Below are positions 23,626 through 35,545 of a stretch of 64,000 nucleotides of DNA, one piece after another. A model generated the notes under the pieces. It searched no databases and had not been told where the DNA came from. It worked only from the letters and a program-made list of their open reading frames with translations. Source of the DNA: Trifolium pratense (Eukaryota > Streptophyta > Magnoliopsida > Fabales > Fabaceae); contig NC_060063.1 in the NCBI RefSeq assembly GCF_020283565.1, positions 40,758,635 through 40,822,634 on the forward strand, read 5' to 3'. Position numbers and translations under genes: made by a program. Numbering within the stretch: the stretch's first letter is position 1; each line of letters opens with the position of its first letter.

Positions 23626-26027
23626 ATGTCTGGAGGAGACGATAGTAGCACTAGAACAACCGGTGAAGCCGGTGAGGCCAGTGGAGCTGGTGGTGGTCCT
23701 AGAAATGCTTTTGGTTTTGACTACTTGAGTAATGAATCACATGAACATAGTGGCAACAGAAAAGCCCCTATATTCAATGGTGATGCATCATTATTTGAGT
23801 GGTGGAAGGAAAGACTGTATAGCAATATTACTGCTATTGATCATGAGTTGTGGGATTTGGTTGAGCTGGGAGTAACTTTTGAAAACTTAAATGAACATGG
23901 AAGATTGTCCATTGAGCATAGAAAGTTACTCACACCAGCTAACTTAAAAATCTACACTAAGCATCATAGAGTAAAAGACATTGTTGTTGGTGCTATTAGA
24001 CATGAAGATTATGTCAGAATAGAAAACAAGTCTACTGCTAAATCTATCTTTGATTCGATGTGTGCTACCTATGATGGTAATGAAAAAGTTCAAGAGGCTA
24101 AGGCTAGTCTCTTGATAAGGCAATATGAACTATTCACTATGCAACAAGATGAAAGCATTAAGACTATGTTTACAAGGTTTCAAATCCTTGTATCTGGTCT
24201 TAAAGCTCTTAAGAGGAGTTATTCCACCTATGATCATGTTCAGAAGATTCTGAGAAGTCTTCCTATTGCTTGGAGACCTAAGGTCACTGCAATAGAAAAA
24301 GCTCAAAATCTCAAGACTCTGAGTCTTGAGGCTCTGATAAGCAATCTCAGAAGCCATGAGATGGTTCTGAACGCTGACTCAGAAGCTAAGAAAAAGTCCA
24401 AGTCTGTGGCTTTACAGTCAACTAGGACTCCTTCTAAAGCTCTTAAGACTCAGCTTCTTGACATTGAAGAGGAATCTTCTGCAGATGGTCAAGAGGAGGA
24501 AATGGGTGAAGATGAGTTTGCTTTATTCACCAAGTTTCAGCAATGGAACAGATTTAACAAAAGAAACTTCAGAGGTAACAGCTCCAGAAACTTTGTCAGC
24601 AAAAAGGATGATCAGAAGAACTGCTTCAACTGTAAGAAGCCAGGACACTTTATTGCTGACTGTCCAGAAATGTCTGCTAAAGACAAAAGCAAAAGATACA
24701 GCTCAAAGAAGCAACAATTTAAGAGCAAATTGAAAAAGAATCTGATGGCTACTTTTGAAGAGCTATCATCTGAGGAAGAAGTTGAGGAAGAAGAAGAGGC
24801 AAATCTAGCCCTGATGGCTTCAACTGACTCAGATGCAGACTCAGAGGATGAATCAGAATCAGATTCAGAAGTAACAGATGAGGTATTTTCTGACTGTTCT
24901 AAATCTCAACTTATAACTGCACTTAACAAGGTCATTGAGAAACATCTCAGAGTGTTAAGTAAACAAAAAGTTTTACAAGAAAAGCTTAACACTCTGACTG
25001 AACAAGCAGAACATTTTCAAGGTCTATATCAAGAAACTCTGAATAGAGTAAATGACTTTGAAAAGGGTTGTGCTGTTTGTCACAAACCTATTGATGAGCA
25101 GGAAATAGCACTTCAACAGTTTGTGCATCTCAACCTTGGGAAGAGCAAAGCTGCTAATAGAATTTATAATGTTTTGAGACATAGAGGAGAAGGACTTGAC
25201 TATGAATATGGTAGAACATATTCAAAGCTGAAGACCTCTGCCAAAAAGGTTGGAAAATCTTGGGTTTATTATGTTGTTCCATCCAGTGAAGAGGGAAAGA
25301 ATCCTGGTATTGTTGAAAATGACAATGATGATCTGAGTGATTTAGAAGCTGACAGCTCAGAGGAACCAAGTTCCTCAGAATCTGGAAAGGAAAGTTCAGA
25401 AGATAGAAGTTGTTCAGAACCTGAGAACATTAGTTCAGAAGCTCTGAAAACTTCAAAATCTGAGACTTCGAATTCTGGAACCAAAGGAACTTTAGTACCT
25501 GAGGCTAGTCAATCTAAAAGCTCAGAAGATTTTAAAAGAAAGAATTCAAACTCCAAATCTCAGATGCAGTACAGACTCAGATTATTTATGATTCTAGAGT
25601 CAGTAGATATAATCAATCAGAACATGGGATTGGTAATAAATACAAACCCTGGAATCATAAACAATCCAAATCCTGGAATAATAACAGATCTCAAACAAAG
25701 AAAAGATTTCAAAAAGGTTATTATTCCAAACCAAGATCTTTCTCTAACACTAAACAACATAGTAAGCATTTGTGGACTAACAAGCGTGGACCCAGAAGAT
25801 GGGTACCAAAAGCTGAAATAATGTACCATTCAGATTTACCAACTAGGAAAGGATATGTCCTACCTAGAGCATGGAAACAAGTCCTATGCAAAGGAAGAAG
25901 GGCTTATGTCCTAGACAAATGGCTGACAAGTTCTCAAGTTAACAATCAGAACTTGAAAAATGAAGAGGAATAATACTGGGATGACTTTATCATTAACTGT
26001 GATGAAGAGTTCTACCGCAATGATTAA
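23626..26027 (+). pseudogene. gag: Sirevirus gag, copy 2
   Basis: Near-identical to the gag at 11614. The open part is 23626-25821, with the CCHC knuckle at the same place, followed by the same frame change near 25570-25585. Two amino-acid differences are visible in the N-terminal half (Asn to Ile in VKDxVVGA; Glu to Lys in ESIxTMF). The frame carrying the gag C-terminus acquires its own nonsense codon, TAA at 25971-25973, where copy 1 reads Glu. Confidence 0.85.
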
Positions 26028-26029
26028 AG

Positions 26030-27868
26030 TTGTTTCTCATACAGCCTGCCACTCAAAGAAGTATCATGAATCACTCATGGTATCTGGATAGTGGATGTTC
26101 AAGGCATATGACTGGTGACAAACGACTATTTTCTAAGCTGACTATGAAAGAAGGAGGATCTGTTGGCTTTGGAGGTAATCAAAAAGGAAAGATAATAGGT
26201 ACATGTACAGTAGGTAATTCTTCCCTATCTATTAATGATGTTTGGTTAGTTGATGGACTCAAACATAACCTATTGAGCATAAGTCAATTTTGCGACAATG
26301 GTTATGTAGTTGTCTTTAATAAGGAATCATGTACTGTAACTAAACAATCTGATAACTCCATTGTATTCAAAGGTCTGAGAAAGAACAATGTTTATAAAAT
26401 TAATCTTTCTGATTTGAATGAACAAAAAGTGGTGTGTCTTTTGACCTTGAGTGAAGAAAAATGGATCTGGCATAAGAGGTCAGGCCATGCTAACTGGAGG
26501 TTAATCTCTAAGCTTAGCAAGCTTGACCTTGTCAGAGGTTTACCTAAAATCAAATATCACTCAAACACACTTTGTGGTTCATGTCAAAAAGGAAAGATTA
26601 CCAAATCATCTTTTAAACCTAAGAACATTGTCTCTACCTCAAGACCATTGGAACTTCTTCACATTGATCTTTTCGGGCCAGTTAACACTGCCTCTATCAA
26701 TGGAAAGAAGTATGGATTAGTGATTGTTGATGACTACAGTAGATGGACTTGGGTAAAATTCCTAAAAACAAAAGATGAAGCTTATGATGAGTTTAGCATC
26801 TTCTGCAAACAAATTCAAAATGAAAAAGGCTACACTATTTTAAAAGTTAGAAGTGATCATGGTGGAGAATTTGAAAATGAACCTTTTGAAAACTTTTGTG
26901 AAAAATATGGCATTCTGCATGAATTCTCTTCTCCTAGAACTCCTCAAAAAAATGGGGTTGTAGAAAGGAAGAATAGAACTCTGCAAGAAATGGCCAGAAC
27001 CATGATGCATGAAACAAATGTAGCAAAGTTTCTATGGGCAGAAGCTGTAAACACAGCATGTTATGTTCAAAATAGAATCTATATCAGATCTAAGTTGAAC
27101 AAAACTGCTTATGAATTGTTCAAAGGAAGAAAACCTGATATTTCTTATTTTCATCAGTTTGGATGTACTTGTTACATCTTAAACAACAAAGTCCATCTAA
27201 AGAAATTTGATGTTAGAGGTTATAAGGGTATCTTTATAGGATATTCTGAACGCTCAAAAGCATACAGACTGTATATTTCTGAAACACACACTGTGGAAGA
27301 AACTATGCATGTCAAATTTGATGACAAAGAGCCTGACCAAGTGTCAGAGCTTGTGGAAGGTTTGTCTAGATTTCAGGTATCAGAGGATCAGTATTCAGAT
27401 ATTCCAAACTACTCAGAACATCCATTCTCTGAAGAACCTCTGAACATAACAGTTCCTACAGACTCTGAACAACAAAGAACTGAAGCAACTTCTGAACCTG
27501 CTGATGATGAGTCTGAAGATGATGAGCCCCCAAGAAATACTTTCAAATACAAATCATCACATCCAGAGGAACTGATCTTAGGCAACAAAGATAGTCCAAG
27601 GAAGACAAGATCTCAACTGAGAAATGAGGAATCTTTAGTTGGTCTTATCTCAATGATGGAACCTTCAAAGATTGATGAAGCTCTAAAAGATGATGCTTGG
27701 ATTGTAGCAATGCAAGAAGAGCTGAATCAATTTCAAAGGAATGATGTATGGACTCTAGTGCCTAAACCTTCACACAAGAACATTATTGGAACAAAATGGG
27801 TTTTCAGAAACAAGCTGAATGAGCAAGGTGAAGTGGTAAGAAACAAGGCTAGATTGGTCGCACAAGGT
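26030..27868 (+). pseudogene. pol: Sirevirus pol, copy 2, truncated
   Basis: Protease ([12 protein letters not shown]), integrase zinc region and integrase core are present. The core motif copy 1 reads as [11 protein letters not shown] is TPQKNGVVERK here, close to the catalytic Glu. The frame leaves homology after GYSQQ and runs into about 55 foreign codons ending at 28036. No reverse transcriptase catalytic motifs remain. Confidence 0.9.
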
Positions 27869-28105
27869 TATAGTCAGCAACATTTGGTCGTTGATTATAG
27901 CTTTTTAATGGTTTTCCTGCTTATTCTGCAAGTAAATTTTCTGCGAACATACTTCTGCAACAAATGGTACAGAAAAATCCACATGAAATCATTATACCAG
28001 ATAAATTTGCAGGAAATTTTATCTTTTTACATGTAACTTTGTTTTTTATAAATACCAATAGCATATAAAAAATCATTTTTATAAATATATGCATTAATCC
28101 ACAAG
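27869..28105. other. unassigned sequence at the Sirevirus breakpoint
   Basis: Directly after the truncation a forward frame reads FNGFPAYSASKFSANILLQ and IIIPDKFAGNF. This is faintly reminiscent of an exon (IPxKF occurs in plant B3 domains), but I cannot assign it. The LINE seen left of copy 1 does not resume here, so DNA has been lost or rearranged. Confidence 0.3.
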
Positions 28106-28695
28106 TTATTTAAGTTGAAGAAGACCATATCCAGTTTGAATTACAACTATATTCTGGTCAATGATACAACTAAATGGACATTTTGCTGAAGGTTTTTCTC
28201 ATAGGATCCTCTCTATCAATATCTTCAACACAACCTGCAAAACAACAGATAAACATCAGGAAAGGCAACAATCTTAAGAGATATGTGACATCATTTTAGT
28301 ATCTTAACATCATTGAACGAAACCTCAAAATCGTCTTTCTGAACACAAACTGCAAAATCAAACCTTGAGATACAAACTTGGTGGCTTAGAAGACATAGAA
28401 TCATTTTCGACTTAACTGTTAAACGCATAAACATTGACCGTTCACGCATAATGGTTTTCCATGAAGGTAACAATGAGTAGTAAAACATTGGAGCCAGGTA
28501 GTACAATTAAGAGCTGTGATGTAAAACACGAATAAAATAGTGTCATTGAAAAATGGTCAAAAAGATTATGTATAATTCAAGAAGAAAACACTTGAAAATG
28601 GTGAGAAGAAAAGATTTGCCTTCGGCGTTAGTTGCAACAAGAAATAGAGAAATTAAAATGACCACAACATAAACAAATTTGAGAATTTTAGTCAT
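28106..28695 (-). pseudogene. nodule-specific cysteine-rich (NCR) peptide pseudogene
   Basis: Exon 1 (28695-28620) encodes the typical NCR secretory leader MTKILKFVYVVVILISLF, continuing LVATNAEG. NCR peptides act on rhizobia in nodules of IRLC legumes after delivery through the secretory pathway. Exon 2 follows a TTTTGCAG acceptor at 28235-28242 and begins at 28234 with CVEDIDRED. A one-base shift is then needed to reach the cysteine-bearing EKPSAKCPFSCIID and a TAA at 28106-28108. Defects: the donor reads GAAG/GCAAAT (GC instead of GT), the expected second cysteine is Arg (DIDR), and the frame is shifted. A minus-strand TATATAAAG lies near 28744-28752, about 50 bp before the ATG. Two-exon structure and leader make the family call strong; function is almost certainly lost. 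Confidence 0.8.
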
Positions 28696-28752
28696 ATTTT
28701 TTTTTCATTCGCATGTACCAAACATAAAAAATTCTATCACTTTATATAGTAT

Positions 28753-29618
28753 AAAGAACCTATGCTCTCTTGACCTAACAAAAAAAAAAAACCATGTTCT
28801 ATTTACTTCAATTAAATACTTTGTAGCATGTTGTCAAACTAAATAAATAAATACTTTGTAGCAATTATGAAATTGCAAGATACCCTTTGAAAATTAGAAT
28901 GGTTATTAAATGTCTCTTAAGTATATTGATATGTCGTGTTTGTCCATTTAGCTCATTCAATTGATCGCTATAGAAAACATACACATTTTAACTCTCCTGC
29001 GGTGACCATCGCTCCTCTCCTCTCACCAAAGGGTGAACGTCGCCTCTGCTTCCATTTGCCGGTTCTAACTTCTAAGTCATGAGATCGAGTCTCATCTTTG
29101 CCTTTTTTGTCTCCGACATTTTCGTAACTTTTCCCATCACTCGCCTCTTTTATAGTGGTGGCGGGGTGCTACTACCCAATACCCATCCCTCTATAAGGTA
29201 GCTTGTAGCACAAGTTTCTCTAGTTCCGTGCAATGCTATCAATCGTGGATTTCAGAAAATAGAAGTTTGTTCAAATTTCAATATGCATCAGCGCTATAGC
29301 GCCATTATAGCCACCATTTGACAATATTTTGTATTACTATCGCGAAACAATGGTGATTTGGTGAAATTCTGCTAGGCTTTAGTTTCTATTTAACAACTTT
29401 CGGGGCTTCTCATAACCTCACAATTTTACTAACATTAAGCATAGGATGAAAATCATCATATTGTTTGGGAAGAATGACAAAACCTAAAACATAAATGTGT
29501 GCATCAAATTTGAATTAGAAATAAAAATGCAAAATATTGCACACACTGACACACATGTAAATAAGATTAGGATTACTCAGAGAACCCTATCATAGGCCCT
29601 TAGCCTTATAGTTGGAAG
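28753..29618. other. intergenic, dispersed-repeat remnants
   Basis: No gene seen. At 29237-29400 it carries the same dispersed repeat (GTGGATTTCAGAAAATAGAAG, TATGCATCAG, GCTATAGCG) found at 35437-35545. Confidence 0.5.
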
Positions 29619-30666
29619 TAGAGATGGGAAGAGGCCATGTCGGCCTACAGGGGCGTATGACCTAGCATACATAGGCTCAGGTTAGGCCGGTCTATTTCTT
29701 TAAATATAGAGCATGCAAAGACTTTTTTATAAGCTTATTTGGTTAAATAGGTCAGACTGCAGACCATTTAAAAAGCCTTTTAGCCTACTAGGCCGACCTA
29801 TTTAAGTTAATATGAATAATATTTTTACTACTATTATTATTTATATATTAAAATTTGTACTTTGATTAAATTATAAATTTATTAAATTTTTTCAGTGGTT
29901 TAAGTTTATTAATCTACATTAATTTTTCACATATATAAATGTATTATTGTAAGCTAGAATTGAAATATGATGACATATATAATTAAACTCTCTAAAATAT
30001 CATGTTAAATATCAAAAGGACATTGATTTATTAATTCATAAGTATATTTAAAAATAAATATAATTATTTATTTAAATATGTTCATGTGAAATAGACTTTT
30101 AAACAGACTAACATACCACATTAGGCTTTCAGAAGACTAGACCCAGACCTAAAATATAAGCCTATATAAGCCACATGCTTAGTGATGGATAATTTTCGCA
30201 AGTGAACGTAATACCACGTAGTAATAAAATATCGATCCACAGAGATTGTGTGATTAAACTAGTCTAATAGTGTTCATAAACATTATGCAAGAAATACACA
30301 TAAATTGGGGGTATGTTGAGTGATGAATTGTTAGAAAACGTGCTTTGTGATAAGTGGAAAAGCGAGGTAGAATCATCGGAATCACCTAGTCTATAGCTAA
30401 ATCACATGCAATCTACCTTATCATACGAATTTACTCAAGTGTTCACAACTGGATCAACAAATTAGTGAATCGCAATCTCTTGTCAAAATCCACTCTATTC
30501 GTTGTCGATACTCCCCCGATCTCTCGGGCGGAAGCTACCTACAACGAATGATATGAAAGCGCGTCGATCGTTCGCTACACTCTATGTTTCAATCTTTCGA
30601 CCGGAAACACTCGAGTGCTCAATGCAATTCAGTTCAGACATTAAATCAATATTCTCATACGTGACT

Positions 30667-32704
30667 TGTAACATCCCGGATTTTTATCCAAGATATTAGT
30701 TAGAATTTTGCTTAATTATAAAACGTACAATTATTTTTTCTTCTTTTCATAAAATAAAATAGTTACAAAAGAGATTGAAATCAAATTTATTGAAATATAA
30801 ACTTAATTAAAATGAACAATAGTTTGAAAATTCCAGCGGAAGAAAATACAACGACGAATTATTTATTACATAAAAATTCTCAAATTTACTAAACCCATTT
30901 TTTCCCCTACGTACGCGCTTCAAGCATCACATTCAAACATGCCTTTCTCCTTGAGTACCTAAAATGTTGGGTGTAAAGGGTCAATTTCCTTATCCATATT
31001 GAATCATACTTACCACAAGAAAAATGCCATAAAACAATAACAAAACTCTTCACCAATCAAAAGATTTTCAAAAAAATATAATTAATTTATTTATTATTCA
31101 AAACTTTTTGTCAAATGATTCGCGATGCAATGCAATGTGACCTCAAATACTACATGCTATGCGAGACACATGATCCGGATAATACATCCCATACCAATGG
31201 GGAAAATCTGCCACACAGGCTCCTGCCACACAGGCTAAAAAAATAAGTTCTGCCACACAGGCTAAAAGTAAGTTCTGCCACACAGGCCCTAAAACATGCC
31301 ACACAGGCTCTAAATGAACTCTCTTATATACACATTCTATATGATGCATGTCTCGATAATAGATCATTTTTCTTCAAAACCAACCTGACGTGTTACCGAC
31401 CGAAACAAGTAACTGACCATACCATCTTTTTATTTGTATATTTTCTTTTAATATCCGAAACAAAGTGAGGACGAACAAATAAATTTATCAATACATATAC
31501 CAAACAAATTACAAGTAAAGCTAATAATATATTTCACAACCATAACAGCATATATAAACAAATTCATGAAGGTATAACACCGTATAATTACATACATATA
31601 AGTAACATTTTTCTTTTAATTAATCAAAAATACTTTTTATTAGTTTCTTTCAATAGACAAAGGTTCTACTACCATCTCACAACACAGTTCCTATGTAGCA
31701 TGAATGTATGGGGAAAAAGCCCTTACCTCAAGCGCTTTTCTATTCTGACACGAAAGTCCTTGACGTTTAGAGTTATCACACATTCGAACGGTTCAAAGCT
31801 CTTCCTTTTGACGTTACACAAAATTGGAGTATAATTGGGGAGGTTGATGATAATACCTATGAGACAAAGGGACAATCTCGAAACATCGCATAGAGATGAA
31901 GTAGGTCGATGGAGAATAAAATATATGGAGTTGAGTCATATGAGGTGAGTGATGGAATATACATTGGCGTGAGCTTTCTAATAGAGAGACTTGATATCTT
32001 CCTCAATATATGTGGCAGAGCAATGAACTAATAGAATGGTCTAGATTAAATAGAATAATGGTAGTTTAAGAGAATTAAATGACTTGGTAATTTTAGGCTA
32101 TGGAAAATCATTGAACAAGGGTGTCTTAAGACAAAAACGTGTGCAATTAAAACAGGAATTAAAACTTGGTCACACATTTATTTGTTAAAGCAAATAAAAT
32201 GAATGGTTGTCTTTTTAATGATGATAATGAATGAAATTTAAGCAAGAAAGGAAAACGGGATCAACATATAGTATTTGCAAGCAGGCAAAGGATAAAAGCA
32301 CTTAATTATCATTAGATGATTTGTCTAGTAATCACGAGCTGAAAACGGGTTACAAGATAATTTGTACATGGTCATTGAATTATCAAAGTAGTGAATAAGC
32401 TTATGAGACTAAACCACCAGACCAAGGCTCCACGTTGTTTTTATTGGAAAGGATATGGTATAATTAGAGATAATTGGATCATGGTCAATTTTGAGTCATT
32501 TGCCAAGTCAATCTCACGTGATACTAAAATGGTTTGGCCACTCATAATTCTAAAATAATGAAACAAATTGATTTCTAACACTTTAGATAATTTTACTAAA
32601 ATGGATCATAAAATAATTAACCAAAACAAGAAATAAGGGAACAAATTATATTTGATTAAATAATAAATTAATAAAATGTGTGTATAAAATATCAGGGCGT
32701 TACA
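30667..32704 (-). mobile_element. chromovirus-type solo LTR (B)
   Basis: 2038 bp starting TGTAACATCCCGG and ending GGGCGTTACA, flanked by TGACT duplications (30662-30666, 32705-32709). Read on the minus strand it matches the LTRs at 50622 and 53418 over its length in blocks, including the CTGTGTGGC repeats and the AAGGTAAGGGC box. It is inserted in LTR A and has no internal region. Confidence 0.87.
31198..31310. repeat. TGCCACACAGGCT array
   Basis: Five or six copies of CTGCCACACAGGC(T) at irregular spacing in solo LTR B. It is the reverse-complement counterpart of the AGCCTGTGTGGCT array at 52050-52152. Confidence 0.85.
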
Positions 32705-33067
32705 TGACTTAACTCAAAATCATTACAACACTAATGAAGGATCATAAAGCATTAAGAGAAGAATTGCATTAAGTAAACACTGTAACAGAGTAAATCCTTA
32801 CAATTAAGCAGATTACATAAGATTCGACTACATCCTAAGCTATCCTAGATCCTACCTCCACAAGGAGTTTAGCTCCTCATGTTGCTTCGATCGCGTCCTA
32901 GCTTCAACTTCATGGCTTGAGAATCCATGCTATTGAGGAGCTTGAAGCTATCCTATGAAGGTCTGGATCCAACTCTGAAAGCTTCAAAACCAGAAAAGTA
33001 GATGAATGTAGCAGATTTTCCTACCCAGATCCAGAAAACTGACTTTTCCATATATACTGACTGCAAC

Positions 33068-33350
33068 CACGCTGCGCGTGAGATCTACCACGCTGCGCGT
33101 GGTTGCTGAAATTAACACTACGCTGCGCGTGAGATGGGCTACGCCCCCAGCGTAGTGCAATTTTCTCCTTCACGCCGCGCGTGATAGATCTCACGCCGCG
33201 CGTGACTAAGTCAGTGAGCAAGTCTCCTCAGGTCAGAGTTTCACGCCGCGCGTGGACAGTCCCCACGCTGCGCGTGATCAAAGCTGGTTTTTGGTCTCTC
33301 TGTGATAAGCATCACGCTGCGCGTGATGGACCACGCCCCCAGCGTAGTGC
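33068..33350. repeat. CACGCYGCGCGTG near-palindrome array
   Basis: Eight copies of ACGCTGCGCGTG or CACGCCGCGCGTG plus two of ACGCCCCCAGCGTAGTGC, spaced about 15-45 bp. They lie in otherwise AT-rich DNA near the 5' (right) end of solo LTR A. Each unit is a near-palindrome rich in CpG. Confidence 0.9.
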
Positions 33351-33677
33351 AAAACTGTGTTTTTCTGCATAATTTCCTGCTTTCTTGTATTCCAAGTAAC
33401 CTTGCTTCCGAGTTGATTTCTCTTGATTTTATTGCTTAAAACCCTCTAAAATGAGTCTAATGTCCCTCAAATAAGCATGGATTATGAGAGTGTGACGATC
33501 CGTCATCACTTAGATTCAGTCCTTCAATTTTTTGACAGGACAAACTCAAGTTTGACAAAATCTAACTCAGTCTAGCCTATTTCCACCTCTAGTTGAAAGC
33601 TAAACCAAATCAAAGCTTGTAGGCTCGTAGTGGTAGAGAAAGCTAGGTATACCCACAATCCATGTTCCTGAAAGACA

Positions 33678-33714
<37 letters not shown>
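33678..33714. repeat. (ATT)n microsatellite
   Basis: About 12 ATT units. Confidence 0.95.
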
Positions 33715-33717
<3 letters not shown>

Positions 33718-34803
33718 TCATGAAAGAATTATTTTTTTTACAATGACATATTTTTCTTTATCAATGTGAAGATTTGGTGAGGAATATATAAAGAGGATAC
33801 AAAAGTTTTGGTGTGGACTTTTCATAATACCAATAATACCCTTGATTTTGGATAGCAGTAAAAATCTTTTATTAACAAATTCACCGTAACATATTTTTTC
33901 AACAACAAAAATCTTTTATTAACAAACTCACCATAACATAAGGCATACATTTTTTTTATTTTTTTGACATAAAGTTACATAATAGACACAGACAGGCGCG
34001 CGAAACGCGCCCCGCTAACAAATACATAAAATAAGAACACATAAATATTTCAAAAATAAAAAAAAACACACACAAAAACTTTGGTATGGAATATATTTAG
34101 ATGTACGATTAGAAAATTTAATTGAAGTAAATAAAATAAATGAATCTTGACCAAATAAAATAAAATGAATTTAAGATTTGATGTGAAACTTTATCAAAAA
34201 AAGAAAAAATTGATGTGAAACTGATGTGGTGTTTGGATCTGGCGTTGGTGTGTGGTTGATGCCGTGTGATTGATTTTCTTCGATACTTGATTCTCCGACC
34301 TCTTTCCAAATCTTTTGAGATTTGCAGGATTCGTTTTAAGTCTTTGATGGTTTCCAAATCTGTTGAAATTTGCAGGTTTTTAGTGTCAAGTTGATCTCTT
34401 ACGCGTTGGTGGATTGGAGGCGGTCTACTTGGTGAGACTTATCTGCCTAGGTTTTCTTTCTATCGGTGCCCATCAACTTTTTTGTTTCGAGATCGGGAGT
34501 TAGTGTCTAGTGGCATCTCTATGGATCGGGTTGATATCTTCTCTGGTAGTCTGGAAGCTTGGAGTGTCTTTCTAAGAATAAGATTAGAATTAGACCTCTA
34601 TTAGGTGGTATATGTTTTGGTATTTTCATCGGTGTTCGGTTTATTTACGGACATCTTGGTTTTGTAGCTTCTCTTTAACGGGTCTCAATCCATCTTGTGC
34701 AGAGACCTGATTATTATTAATAATAATATATTTGCAAAAAAAAAAATATTTGAAAAAAAAGTCAATTTAAAAAAACAATCTATATAAAAAAATATACTTT
34801 TAT
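33715..34803. other. intergenic; possible LINE 3' end
   Basis: An imperfect duplicate of AATCTTTTATTAACAAA...CAC...TAACATA occurs at 33862 and 33908. The G/T-rich block 34240-34735 ends in GAGACCTGATTATTATTAATAATAATA, resembling the 3' end of plant L1 elements, but no coding motif supports it. Confidence 0.3.
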
Positions 34804-34870
34804 CATGGATTTGGTTATGACCATGTCAAAGATAACTATAAAGTGATGTGTCGACATCGATGTGGATATG

Positions 34871-34945
<75 letters not shown>

Positions 34946-35455
34946 AATCATGCTATGGATGATGAACAAGTGTACATGGATGGACTTTCTCACGGGTGAC
35001 TAGAAGTGATATGCATACTGAAGCATATTTATATATTGTCATTTAACTGGAGTAGTGAGATTTTCCTTACAACACCCATACCTTCAAACATGCAAAAGAG
35101 TGTTCACTCTTTAGTAATGAGGAGAAACTTGTTGCTATTAAATGTGTCTATTGCTTTGATCTTTAATGACAAAGAGACGTCTACCTTTTGTATATCAATT
35201 TTGGGTGAACTTGGTGTAAAGGAATCATGGACTAAACTTTTCATGATAGGCCTCTTAATTTTGCCTTGAGAGTTTTAGGGCAGTGGGAAAGAAGGGTGAT
35301 ATGTTGTTCAACAACAAAAATGGTGGACAAGTTTGGTTGGATTTAAATGGTAAATATCATGGTAAGATAATAATTCATAAAGAAAAAGAAGTGTTCTTCC
35401 ATGTGATCTACAGAAGTTGCATATATAAGCTGATATCAATTGTGGATTTCAGAAA
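34804..35455 (+). pseudogene. F-box protein relic (FBA-type C-terminal region)
   Basis: Pieces in different forward frames follow the order of the F-box associated domain of plant SCF ubiquitin-ligase receptors. HGFGYDHVKDNYKVM lies at about 34808, SEIFLTTPIPSNMQ at about 35055, RRNLLLLNVSIALI near 35120, FCISILGELGVKESWTKLF near 35180-35250, and GKKGDMLFNNKNGGQVWLDL to FHVIYRSCIYKLI at 35285-35440. Frameshifts separate these blocks and the N-terminal F-box is absent. A TCA/ATC expansion at 34871-34945 sits inside the former coding sequence. It is a pseudogene of a very large legume family. Confidence 0.75.
34871..34945. repeat. (ATC)n microsatellite
   Basis: About 25 CAT/ATC units inside the F-box relic. 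In the preceding reading frame it would encode a serine run. Confidence 0.95.
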
Positions 35456-35545
35456 ATAGAAGTTTGTTCAAACGTCACTATGCATCAGTGCTATAGCGGA
35501 ACAATATGTTGATTTGGTCAAATTCCACTATGCTGTAGATAGAAA
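35437..35545. repeat. dispersed repeat shared with 29237-29400
   Basis: ATCAATTGTGGATTTCAGAAAATAGAAG, with TATGCATCAGTGCTATAGCGG downstream, matches the block at 29237 in order and orientation. Confidence 0.7.

Larger units (their letters stand above)
22470..27868 (+). mobile_element. Sirevirus copy 2, truncated
   Basis: A head-to-tail second copy reusing the LTR at 22470. It contains primer site, gag and the first two thirds of pol and stops dead after GYSQQ at 27868, at the start of the reverse transcriptase; unrelated DNA follows. RT, RNase H, env-position ORF and 3' LTR are missing. Sequence identity to copy 1 is extremely high, and both disruptions at the gag end are shared. Confidence 0.92.
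30183..33508 (-). mobile_element. Athila-type solo LTR (A)
   Basis: TGATGGATAA...TCCGTCATCA ends, flanked by exact 5-bp duplications CTTAG (30178-30182, 33509-33513), with no internal domain: a solo LTR left by LTR-LTR recombination. Near its left end it shares TCGCAAGTG and ATCGATCCACAGAGA with the Athila LTR at 37327. This gives family and orientation (minus). Net length without the nested LTR B is about 1.28 kb. Confidence 0.82.
29619..33591. mobile_element. hAT-type TIR element, host of the nest
   Basis: Outer layer. The ends are inverted: TAGAGATGGGAAGAGGC at 29619 and, read on minus from 33591, TAGAGGTGGAAATAGGC. Flanks show an 8-bp duplication with one mismatch, GTTGGAAG (29611-29618) and GTTGAAAG (33592-33599). 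Without the LTR nested inside, the element is about 650 bp of AT-rich DNA with AGGCC/GGCCT words and no ORF, i.e. non-autonomous. Confidence 0.75.

Noticed and set aside
27869..28036. B3 DNA-binding domain exon
   Set aside because: Only a loose IPxKF resemblance; too short and unsupported to call.
28291..28506. 71-codon minus-strand frame
   Set aside because: Lies within the NCR pseudogene intron and has no leader or cysteine pattern.
33068..33350. CRISPR-like array
   Set aside because: Short near-palindromes with irregular spacing in a plant LTR; no uniform repeats or spacers and wrong kind of genome.
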